Below, one piece after another: positions 25,376 to 34,100 of a DNA stretch of 64,000 nt (the first letter of the stretch is position 1; each line of letters starts with the position of its first letter). This DNA comes from Verrucomicrobia subdivision 3 bacterium UBA693. GTDB lineage: Bacteria; Verrucomicrobiota; Verrucomicrobiia; Limisphaerales; UBA8199. The position numbers and the translations under genes are program-made. The stretch covers positions 186,001 to 250,000 of the forward strand of contig DBMR01000011.1 of NCBI GenBank assembly GCA_002298785.1. Direction: 5' to 3'. The notes below the pieces were generated by a model. That model was not told where the DNA came from and made no database searches. It was given only the letters and a program-made list of their open reading frames with translations.

Positions 25376-26761
25376 TCACGCCGCCGCCTTCGCGGGAAAT
25401 GCGACAATCCTCGCCTGCCGCTCCGCCTCTGCTTTCTCCCGTTCCGCCTTGATGCTCTCCGGCGTGATCGCAAACCACAACTTCGCCGCCTTCTCCGTCA
25501 CCAGCTCGCGGTAATGCTGGAAGATCATTTGCGGGCTGTTCCCGGCTTCCAGCGCCACCTGCGCTGCGCTCTTCACATCTGCCAGCCGATAGCTGCAGAA
25601 CGAATGCCGCAGCGCGTTATGCCGCCAGGGCACGCGCGGCGCGAGCCGCCTCTCCGGGTTCTCTGGGTCCACCGGACGCGTCGCACTCGTCAGCCGCTTC
25701 ACCGCGTTCACCACGTTCGCCAGCTCCAGCACCGGCCCGCTCCGCGGGTGCTTGTCCGGACTGGCGCTCGTCCGGCAAGACTCCAGCCAGGCCTTGAGGT
25801 TCGGCACGATCGGCACCAGCCGACGCGAATTCGTTTTGGCGATGCTGGCGTCCACCGTGATATAGACGTTTTCCAAATCCACCTTCGACCAGTCCAGCCG
25901 TTCAATCTCTGCGCTCCGCAGCCCGGCAAATGCCCCAATCGTTAGGAACGGCACCAGGTTCGCCGGCGCGTTCGCCAGCAGGATGCTCATCTCGTCCGGC
26001 GTGAAAATCTCGACCTCCTCATCCTTCACCTTCCAGAGCGGAACCGAATCCATGTCGTTCCAGTCCGCCGGCAGATACTCCTGCGCTTTCGCGTACGCGA
26101 ACAGCGTCTGGATGCACAACCGGAAGTTGTTCCGTGTCCGGTTCGTCACCGGCTTGCGTGGCGCCCGCAGATCCTTCTTGGAAGTCTCCCGGGTCAACTC
26201 CTGCAGCCAGGACTTGATCTCGTAGCCCCGGATCGTGGCGATCTCCCTCGGAAACTCCCGCGCGAACTTCCCGCAGCGCGACTCCAGGTCCTGAATGTAG
26301 CGCTCACTGCACCCCTCAGCGCGCTTCGCTTTGATCATTTCATCCAGCACCACCTGGACCGTCTTGGCCGGTACATTCATCACATTCTGCGTGACGTAAT
26401 AGCGCACCGCCTCCACCAGCGACCTACCCTTGAGCAGTTCCTTGGCCTCGCGCCATTCCGCCAGGGCCGCATCCATCGACGACGCGTAGCCCTGAATCAG
26501 GTTGCGCCCGCGCACGTATTCCAGGCACTCCTCACCTGACAGCTTGGCCGCGCGCGACTCGCCATTGGAGAGGTTATTGACCTGGGCATTTGCGTGGATC
26601 TCGGCTGCGCCCAGGTCGGCGAACATCTTCCGTTTTCGGTCGGGCCCTTCGTACCACACCACGGTGAAGGCGTCGCAGCCGTTGGTGGGGGTTTTGTAGA
26701 TAGTAGCGCGGGTTTGGCCCACGCGAATCACTTTAGGGAATTCCGCTTTCTTGTTGGCCAT
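25376..26761 (-). CDS. Tyrosine recombinase / integrase
   Basis: A 461-residue phage-type integrase. It has an N-terminal arm-binding-like domain (about 1-60), a SAM-like core-binding domain (about 130-235) and a catalytic domain (about 245-440). Catalytic residues visible are Arg in GAFAGLRSAEIERLDW, Lys in AKTNSRRLVPI, His and Arg in HNALRHSFCSY, and Tyr in FQHYREL. The position that is usually a second His reads Asn (LEAGNSPQMIF), a substitution seen in some active relatives. The start at ATG 26761 lies 64 bases from the 3' end of tRNA-Asp, its likely target, with direct repeats between them. It should integrate and excise the 9.6-kb element. Confidence 0.92.
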   Translation of the reverse strand: MANKKAEFPKVIRVGQTRATIYKTPTNGCDAFTVVWYEGPDRKRKMFADLGAAEIHANAQVNNLSNGESRAAKLSGEECLEYVRGRNLIQGYASSMDAALAEWREAKELLKGRSLVEAVRYYVTQNVMNVPAKTVQVVLDEMIKAKRAEGCSERYIQDLESRCGKFAREFPREIATIRGYEIKSWLQELTRETSKKDLRAPRKPVTNRTRNNFRLCIQTLFAYAKAQEYLPADWNDMDSVPLWKVKDEEVEIFTPDEMSILLANAPANLVPFLTIGAFAGLRSAEIERLDWSKVDLENVYITVDASIAKTNSRRLVPIVPNLKAWLESCRTSASPDKHPRSGPVLELANVVNAVKRLTSATRPVDPENPERRLAPRVPWRHNALRHSFCSYRLADVKSAAQVALEAGNSPQMIFQHYRELVTEKAAKLWFAITPESIKAEREKAEAERQARIVAFPAKAAA

Positions 26762-26770
26762 GGGCCAATT

Positions 26771-26792
26771 TTGTCAGGAATCTGTCATGAAG
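26771..26792 (+). repeat. Two GTCAGGAA/GTCATGAA repeats between integrase and tRNA
   Basis: Two copies of the short unit (TTGTCAGGAATC and TGTCATGAAG) lie 10 bases upstream of the integrase start and 30 bases from the att core. They are the proximal partners of the repeats at 17343-17377 and may be arm-type binding sites or an autoregulatory operator of the integrase. Confidence 0.5.
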
Positions 26793-26821
26793 TAAACAGA
26801 AATCTGCAAAAAAGGCCGAAA

Positions 26822-26839
26822 AAGATGGCGGGAGCGGCG
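26822..26839 (-). repeat. attL-like 18-bp core within the tRNA-Asp 3' end
   Basis: Identical to 17209-17226. It covers the encoded CCA, the discriminator base and the 3' acceptor strand plus part of the T stem, the usual crossover region for tRNA-targeting integrases. Confidence 0.75.
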
Positions 26840-26902
26840 GGGCTCGAACCCGTAACCTCTGCCGTGACAGGGCAGCGCTCTAACCAATTGAGCTACGCCC
26901 CC
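26826..26902 (-). tRNA. tRNA-Asp (GTC), with encoded CCA
   Basis: A 77-base cloverleaf on the minus strand. The acceptor GGGGGCG pairs with CGCTCCC (one G-T pair), followed by discriminator G and CCA. The D arm is GCTC...GAGC. The anticodon stem CTGCC/GGCAG encloses the loop CTGTCAC, giving anticodon GTC. The T arm is CGGG-TTCGAGC-CCCG. G73 fits aspartate identity. The gene is intact even though it serves as the integration target. Confidence 0.97.
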
Positions 26903-27294
26903 GCACATGGGAGCGACAACTTATGTAAGGGAGGGGAAAAGGTCAAGAGGAACCGAAAAAAAATACGTTCGGGCAGCAGACGCCAAGGAGGTGGGGGTGG
27001 GGAACCCCGCTGAAGAAACGTACCGCTACCCGAACACCCGCAGTCTATTGCCGTCACGTGCTTTTTGTCAACAGGTTTTGTATGCGGAAATAGAAAAAGT
27101 GCATGGCCAAACCATGCCTGGTATCGGGAACACCCGTCCAGCGCAGCCTCCCAATGCAGGCTAGTCAGGGGGATAAGAGCCGAATTTCGCAGGAAAAAGC
27201 CGTCAATGCCGGCACGGCGGCTGTGGCTGAAGTGCGGAAGCAGCACCAGGGTTTGCAAGTGGCGCCCCGTGCGTCCCCGAAGTGCGGCCAGGTA
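26903..27294. other. Intergenic stretch, no recognised content
   Basis: Between tRNA-Asp and the ligase gene no coding signature is seen; the frames present are shadows. The tRNA promoter should lie just right of 26902, but no clear consensus boxes are visible. Confidence 0.4.
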
Positions 27295-28551
27295 TTAGTG
27301 CTTTCCGGCGGGCGGGATGCAGAGCCGGAATTTACCGGAGCCCTGGGGCATGATGAGGTCCGTGGTTTCAACTCGAACCGCTCCAGCGGCGTCGAGCAGT
27401 TGTTCGAGGCGTTCGCGCAGTTCGGTCGCGGTGGCGGGTGCCAGGCCGGGGGCATCGGGGATGATGCGGAGTTGATAGTGATCCGCGCGTTGCACCAATT
27501 GATAATGAGCCGTCCCTTCCAGGCCGGCAAAGCACTGATCGAGATCACGCACAGTGACGCGTTTTCCGTCGGGGCGGATGGGGGCGTCGGCGGCGCGGCC
27601 ATGGAGTTCGTACCGGGTGCCGTATGGGCTGCCTTCAGCGCGGGCGAGGTCACCAATGCGATAACGGACCAGCGGCATGTAAGGGTTGGTGAGGGTGGTG
27701 ACGACGAGGTCGCCGATCCCGCGCTCATCCAAGTGAGCCAAGTCCAGGGCGGCGGTTTCCAGACTGGGCCGCATTGCGCCGGTTTCGTCCTGCATCAGCA
27801 GGTGTCCGGTTTCCGTGGAGCCGTAAAGGTTGTAGACCGGCACGCCGAAAGCACGCTCCAGCACGCGGCGGTGATTGAGGCTGAGGTATTCGTAGCTGCT
27901 CAGCACAAACCGGAGCGAGGGCAGGCGAATGCCGTGTCGTTCGCAGTGGCGGGCGAAAGCGACGCCGTAGACCGGATCGACGTCCAGGAAGAGCGGGTTC
28001 CAATCGAGGGTTTCCTCGGTCATGCGCTCGAGATCGGCGGCGCTCCACAGGAATGGGTGCTTGGAGAGGGTTACGAATTGCGCTTGGCCAACGACGCGCT
28101 CGGAGCAGGACGGAGTGCCCGTGTAGGAAATATCGTTGTTGCAGGAAGGGGAACCGATCGTCGCACGGCGGGCTTCGGGTGCCAGCGCCCCGGACCGCGA
28201 GGTGACCGGGTTGAGGGCCAGGGCGCGGCGTTCCTGTTCGTTCCACCAGCCTTTGGGCAGGAGCAGCGGAGTTCGTTGCTCGGAGGTGCCGGAGGTATGC
28301 TCCAATTCGATAACGTCTGCTTCCAGGAGCGCGTCCAGGCGGTTGTTGGGGCCGAGGAAGTTTTCGGGGAACCCGCGGCGCAGGTCCGATTTGGTGATCA
28401 GGGGCAGGTTGCGATGCTGCTCGAGCAGGGAGGCGGCTGACTCACGCTGAGAGCCGGCGTAGAGCGGTACTTCGCGCAGGTAAGTGCCCAGCGCGGATTC
28501 CAGCCGCTCGGCTTGAGTCGATTCCAAAATGAGTTCCGATGTCGCCAACAT
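27295..28551 (-). CDS. Adenylate-forming enzyme, phenylacetate-CoA-ligase-like
   Basis: A 418-residue AMP-binding-superfamily protein. It has the P-loop-like HTSGTSEQRTPLLLPKGWW segment (about 87-105), the YGSTETGHL motif (about 245) and RYRIGDLARAEG with the conserved Asp. The C-terminal lid domain is short (FAGLEGTAHYQLVQ...). This fits the PaaK/CoF-synthetase group. It should activate a carboxylic acid as the adenylate; the acid and the acceptor are unknown. The ATG at 28551 is preferred; an earlier ATG at 28596 is possible and neither has a good ribosome site. It is a single gene with no clear pathway partner. Confidence 0.8.
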   Translation of the reverse strand: MLATSELILESTQAERLESALGTYLREVPLYAGSQRESAASLLEQHRNLPLITKSDLRRGFPENFLGPNNRLDALLEADVIELEHTSGTSEQRTPLLLPKGWWNEQERRALALNPVTSRSGALAPEARRATIGSPSCNNDISYTGTPSCSERVVGQAQFVTLSKHPFLWSAADLERMTEETLDWNPLFLDVDPVYGVAFARHCERHGIRLPSLRFVLSSYEYLSLNHRRVLERAFGVPVYNLYGSTETGHLLMQDETGAMRPSLETAALDLAHLDERGIGDLVVTTLTNPYMPLVRYRIGDLARAEGSPYGTRYELHGRAADAPIRPDGKRVTVRDLDQCFAGLEGTAHYQLVQRADHYQLRIIPDAPGLAPATATELRERLEQLLDAAGAVRVETTDLIMPQGSGKFRLCIPPAGKH

Positions 28552-29017
28552 GTGTTCGTGTTCGTGGCATGATGCCAAACTTGGGTAACCTAGCACAAAT
28601 CGAGAGTGGGTGCAGGGTGGGGTTTTGATAGACGATGAGCAGCGACGAAATCGAGTTTTGGAATGGCCGCAATCGCGCCGGGCGTGAACGCTGGCAGGTG
28701 TGGCAAAGGAGTATCACCTGAGCGGGAATCTTAGATTAGGGAAGAAACCAGTCGAGAGCCCGGGCTTCCGACCACCCTTGGTAATTCTCAGGCGCACCTC
28801 CTGAGCCCCTGCGGCAAGCATTGCTGAATTAGAAAGAACTGCATCAACTAACGGTGGTTCCACACCTTCGCCAAGTGACGCCTGCAACCCTTGCCAGGGA
28901 TCATCTCATTTGGAATGCATTCGCAATTAACATTTTACAACTGCAAACGCTTTTCGGAAGGCAAGTGGCATTTTGCGTTACATCTGGCAAGGATAATGCT
29001 TTCAAAAGGAATAATCT
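28552..29017. other. Divergent intergenic region, no recognised content
   Basis: About 465 bases between two divergent genes, relatively AT-rich at 28900-29000. It should carry promoters for both. The right gene has a good ribosome site (AAAAGGA, 29002-29008). No repeat or RNA fold is apparent. Confidence 0.4.
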
Positions 29018-30964
29018 ATGAGCGCTAAGACGATTCTAATGGCCATAGCCGACCCGCAAGCGTTGGCGGACATCAGTCAAGCCCTCGGGACCGAATGGAT
29101 GCCGACCGCGGTGCGCAACGAACCGGAGGCCCTGGCGCAACTCAAGAAATACTCCTTCACCGCGTTCCTGGTGGACTTCAATCTGGGCTCGCCGGATGCG
29201 AGCGCGTTATTGGAAATGGCATTGACGGAGCATCCGGAGACGACGCGATTCCTCCTGGCGTATGAGGCCGATTTGGCCCTGGTCGCCGCCAAAGTCAATG
29301 GCCCCCACCACATTCTGCCGAAGCCTATCGAATTCGGTTCATTGAGGAGTCGGGTGGAGGAGGGCGTGGCGCAGCGGGAGCCGAACGCGCGGGAGCGCGG
29401 GAGCGATGCAGAGCAACAGCAAAAGGCCTCAGCCAGCATCCCGGCCATCTATGCGGAAGTGATTAAAGCCTTCGAAACGCCGGGGGTGACGAGCGGTCAA
29501 ATCGGGGAACTCATTGCCCGAGACGAGGCGCTGTCGGCCGAAGTGCTGCGCCTGGCAAGCTCAAGCTACCTGGGTCTGCCACGAAACCTGAGTCGACCGG
29601 AGGAAGCTGTGGAATCGCTGGGCCTCGACGCGGTCAAGGCCCTGGTGATGGCGTTGCGTCACCTGGCCGAGCACCGTCACTTAAAGCCCGGGTATCTATC
29701 CTTTGACGACCTCTGGGAACACAGCAAGCGCGTCGCGCAAATCGCGCGGGACTTGGTGTTGTCCGAGACCAAAGACCGGGCGCTGGCCACCGAGGCCTTT
29801 GCCGCGGGATTGGTGCACGATTTCGGCAAGGTGGTGTTGGTGACGAATTTTGACGATCTCTACGGACGCGTCCACTCGTTGGCGCGAAACCAACCGGTCA
29901 CGCTTTGGAACATCGAGAAAGAGATGTTTGGCGCCAACCATGGAGAAATCGGTGGCTGCCTGGTGGGAATGTGGAACCTGCCCTTCTCCGTCGTCGAAGC
30001 CACGGCTTTGCATCACGAACCCCCAGTGGAGGATCAAGGCAAGCTCACCACACTGGCGGCGGTGCACATCGCGGATGTGCTCGTGCATCAGCTTTGGCCC
30101 AAGGACGAGTTCCGCGTGCCGCCCACCATCGATACGAATTTCCTGCGTGGACTCGGCTTACATCAGCGACTGCCAGTCTGGCGCGCTGCCTTTGCCAATC
30201 GTAATTTCGCCGGCCAGGTCCACGAGCATCAGGGAGCCGCACCGGAATCCTCCGGTGCACCTGCAACCGTGGTGGCCACCGCGGCTCAGCCGCAGACAGC
30301 CGACCAATTCGGCGGCGAAATCACACCGACTCGCACCGCCACTGCCGCACCGCCTCCCCTGGAGACGACCTCGTCATCCGAGCATGAAGAAACGGCACCA
30401 CAGACCCGAGTCACTCGGCTATCTCGCCGGCTCTGGGTTTACACCGGCGTAGCCGCAATCGCACTACTCCTCTCGCTGTGGCTGGGGTCGCGGTCCGGAT
30501 ACGACCAGCCAGAACGAGTCGAGGCCCGGACGCCGGCACTGACGGCACCTGCGTCAGACACGACTGCCGCAACCAGCGATACACAACCGGCGGCGCAGGC
30601 TGCCGAACCTGACCAACCTGCACCAGAGGTTGCGCCGCTGCCCGTGCCTGCGCCAAACCCGCCGGATCCACAACCAATCCCTGCGGCCGCCCCAACGGAA
30701 ATGGTGAAAGAGATGCCTTCGCTCAGCATCACTCCACCCGCGACAATTCCCACCGCCGCAGCGCCGGTCGAAGTGGTTAAAAAGAAATCCGCGGAATTTC
30801 GGCTCAAAGGAATCTTCTACACCGTTTCCTCGCCAACGGCGATGGTCAACGGCGTGACCGTGCACGTGGGCGACAAGGTGGACGGCGCGACCGTTATCAA
30901 GATTGGCCGGAGCGACGTAACGCTGCAAATCGAAAGCCAGTACGAAACTTTGAGCCTGAAATAG
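29018..30964 (+). CDS. Receiver-HDOD protein with membrane helix and GspC-like C-terminus
   Basis: A 648-residue protein starting at ATG 29018 behind an AAAAGGA ribosome site. Residues 1-120 form a response-regulator receiver-like domain (FLVDFNLGSPDAS with the phospho-acceptor Asp, LPKPIE with the conserved Lys); one of the usual N-terminal acidic residues is missing. Residues of about 140-390 form an HDOD domain (LVHDFGKVVLVTNF, ALHHEPP). After an Ala/Pro/Thr-rich linker, one membrane helix lies near 475-490 (VYTGVAAIALLLSLWLGS). A second Pro-rich linker is followed by a 60-residue end (LKGIFYTVSSPTAMVNGVTV) like the periplasmic homology region of type II secretion GspC. It may link cytoplasmic signalling to an envelope machine. 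No secretion genes are adjacent. Confidence 0.82.
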   Translation: MSAKTILMAIADPQALADISQALGTEWMPTAVRNEPEALAQLKKYSFTAFLVDFNLGSPDASALLEMALTEHPETTRFLLAYEADLALVAAKVNGPHHILPKPIEFGSLRSRVEEGVAQREPNARERGSDAEQQQKASASIPAIYAEVIKAFETPGVTSGQIGELIARDEALSAEVLRLASSSYLGLPRNLSRPEEAVESLGLDAVKALVMALRHLAEHRHLKPGYLSFDDLWEHSKRVAQIARDLVLSETKDRALATEAFAAGLVHDFGKVVLVTNFDDLYGRVHSLARNQPVTLWNIEKEMFGANHGEIGGCLVGMWNLPFSVVEATALHHEPPVEDQGKLTTLAAVHIADVLVHQLWPKDEFRVPPTIDTNFLRGLGLHQRLPVWRAAFANRNFAGQVHEHQGAAPESSGAPATVVATAAQPQTADQFGGEITPTRTATAAPPPLETTSSSEHEETAPQTRVTRLSRRLWVYTGVAAIALLLSLWLGSRSGYDQPERVEARTPALTAPASDTTAATSDTQPAAQAAEPDQPAPEVAPLPVPAPNPPDPQPIPAAAPTEMVKEMPSLSITPPATIPTAAAPVEVVKKKSAEFRLKGIFYTVSSPTAMVNGVTVHVGDKVDGATVIKIGRSDVTLQIESQYETLSLK

Positions 30965-31157
30965 CCGGACTTGTGATCCCGTCTGGAGTTGAACCCGGCT
31001 ATCGCCCGGTCCTCCGTCTCTGGTGTCCGGTTGAAATGCTTAATTCTGTCCTGACGTCGGTGTCCATTTTATGTACACCAAACTCATAGTCGCGCACTGA
31101 ACCGGTCGCCAGGGCCGGCGCGATGCACCGAACACCTGGTTCCCCGCCGCCGAACAG

Positions 31158-34100
31158 CTATTGTGCGACGCGGAAGAATTGGGCTCCACTGGATGCGGGC
31201 AGAATCTTGCCGCTGAAGGCGCCGGGAACGTCCGTCCAAGGGCCGTCCGCGTTGGTGGCAGACTGCAGGTGGTCGCACGGGCTGGTGGGCGACCAGACGA
31301 CACCTACCGAGGCTGAAGCCACCGGCACCAGAGTCAGTGTGGGGTGGACGGCGAAAAGCGTGGGAGAAAGCAGGCGGAAGCTGGAATCGATGGTGGTTTT
31401 AGCGCCACGCGCGGCAAAGACCTCGGAAAAGGTTCCGCCGGTAACTTCCCAACTCAAGTATTCCACGTCGTAACTGCCGGGCGTGAGATGCGTCACACCG
31501 AGGGTTTTTGAATTCGCGGTATTGCCGGGGTAGCTCAGGGTGCCGCCACGATGCGCGGGGTCAGCGGGATTGTTGGCATCCAACCGGGTTGAACTGATGA
31601 ACGCCGCACCCCGGAGGCGCAACTGCGCCCCGTCATCGCTGGCGAAACCAAAGGTGTAGTCGTCTTCCACCGCGACCTGGATCGTAGTCGCCGCCGCCAG
31701 CACGAAATAGTCATCGTCGCCATTGATCAAGCCCTGCGGCGTCAAGTTGTCCGAGGCATAGAGTGTGGCGCCGGGAAAATAGGCGCCATTCGGAGAATTA
31801 TATTTCGAGTCGTAGCGGTTGATCACGGAACTGCTGTAATTGATGGCGACGCCGCTGTCGGGCGAGTTGGCGACAAATTCAGCGCTGGGCAGATCATAGG
31901 GCATGAGCGAGGGGTCATTGGTGTGGGCGTAAATTTCCCGCACATTCCAACCGCAACTATCGGGGACCAGGCCCGGCGACAAAACTGGCGCCGGCAGGAT
32001 CGCATTCGGCTGGATGCCATTGGGCGCCGCGAGTTGCGCGATCTGGCTGGCGGAAAGCGCCTCGCCGAAGATCGCAAACTCATCGATAAATCCCTGGAAA
32101 TAGGAGTTCGCCAAAGCGGCGCTAAACCCGAGGAGCATATTGGCATCCAGGGTCGTATTCGGGCGACCCACAGCGGAGGTGTCGAGTCGTCCATTGACAT
32201 ATAGCGCCATCTGGCCGCCGTGCGAATTGTAGGTCCAGGCCAGGTGCGTCCATTGGCCGGCATTGATGGCGATGCTGCCGGGCAGATCGTTATTCCAAAA
32301 GGCGGCGTAAGCGTGATTGTTCAACAGTCCGAACACCGGCGTCCCGGAGCCTCCCGGGGTGGTGGTTGTGCCGAGCACAATTTTCCAACCACCGATCACG
32401 CGCGGGAAGATCCAGGCACTGACGGTGAAATCTCCCTGGAGCCCGAGGCCGCGATTGGAATTAGTCGGATCGTGAGGCGCGGTGAGCAGGTAGTAATTAT
32501 TCGTGCCGAAAGCCGTGCCATTGACGAAATCATTCAGCGCGATGGCGGAGACGGGCTGGCCCCGGTGATCTGAGTTGAACCACGGTCCGCTGGGGCTGCC
32601 CTGGTAGGACGCAACGGAACCACCCGCCAAGTCGGCGGAGCCGTAATTGTCGAAAGGATAGAACGCGTGCAGGCCGCCCTCCACGGCGCCAATGTCCACA
32701 CGGTCGTTTGCCACGCGCGGGTAGCCGCGCTGATCGAGGAGCCTAAATCCGCTTAAAAGCGGATCACCGGCATCGCTGGCCGGGCTGCCGCCGAGCAAGG
32801 CGTGCGTGAAGGTCAACCCACCGTTGTCGCGAAGGGCGCCGAGCTTGGGATCAATCGGCGCACCGGCCGCGCCGACGCGGTTTCCATTCACTCCGTCAGC
32901 CAGCCCACTGCCGCTGCCATCGCCGACGAGGTTGTAACCGGCGACGACATAGTTGCCTCCAGGCTGCAGGCCGACGTCCGGTTGAAATGGCGAGGAATTG
33001 CGGGCCACAAGGTTATGGCTCAGGATGGCAGTGTTATTGAACCGCACGCCACCGCCAGCGCTCACCGAGGTGTTGCTAACGATAGTCGAGTGACGAATTT
33101 CCAACGGGCCATAGGAGAAGATCGCGCCGTCCAGTACCGAAGCCGAGTTTCCGGAAAACGTACTTGAGAGAATGGTCAGCGTCGCCGTGGAACTGTAATT
33201 ATAAACGCCACCGACGTATTGGGCGGAATTCGCGTTAAACGTGCACCTGGTGATCCGCAAATCGCCGCCGGTGACCGTCCCCGCTCCCATGTCACTAAAG
33301 CAGTTGGAGACCGTTAACGCATCCAGAGTGACAGTCGACCCGGGCGACACTTCGAAAGCCCGCCGCGCACCCTCGCCACTGATGGCGATCCCGCTCGGCA
33401 GGTTCCCCGCCGAAATCGCAACCGGACCACTGGGGTCGTCGATCGTCAGGGCCGCGCTGGTGAGGCGAATAACGCCGCCCGCCAGGCTGGGGTCAAAGGT
33501 CACCGTGTCCACACCTGGTCGCGCAGCCGCATTGTAGATGGCCTGGCGCAACGAACCATGGCCGCTATCAGCCAGGGTAGTGACCAGGGTGGTGGCGCTC
33601 ACATCCGGATCAGCGGTGGCGGCCGCGTTGCCGGAGAAGCTGAGGTTATTCCCGGTAACCTTCCCATCGAGATTGAACACGGCGCCGCCCAAGCCTTGAC
33701 CAATGGCGCCATTACCACCGCCGAAGGAGCCGAAACCACCAACGCCGTTCGTGGCCAGGTTGCCGGTAAACGCACAATTCACCAGCGAGACAACGCCAGT
33801 GCGGGCAAAAATGGCCCCGCCAAGCCCTGCGCCGCCGCCGCCACCGCCGGAGTGAGAAGAAAACGAGCCACCGGCAATTCCGCCATAGAGGCCCGCTGCG
33901 CCATTAGCACCCCCGGCTCCGCCAGAGCCACGCGCGCCACCCGCACCGCCACCACCACCGAAACCGCCCGCACCGCCCGAGAAGCCGGCGCTGAATGAAC
34001 CAGCCCCGCCGCCACCACCACCGCCAAATCCGCCGCCCGCACCCGGTTGTCCCACCGCGCCGCCCGAGCCCGCGTTCGGGTAGCCGCCCACGCCCCCGGT

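Larger units (their letters stand above)
17209..26839. mobile_element. Putative integrative element in tRNA-Asp, about 9.6 kb
   Basis: The element is bounded by the 18-bp direct repeats at 17209-17226 and 26822-26839, the latter inside the 3' end of tRNA-Asp. A tyrosine recombinase gene sits 64 bases from the tRNA 3' end and reads away from it, the standard layout of tRNA-targeting islands. Cargo: an HsdR C-terminal remnant, several unrecognised proteins, a secreted kelch protein, a helix-turn-helix/coiled-coil protein, a Cys/Trp-rich protein and a UDG-like protein. No conjugation, replication or phage structural genes are seen, so it would need help to move or is a satellite or decayed form. 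An older integrase tail inside it shows a composite history. Confidence 0.7.
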
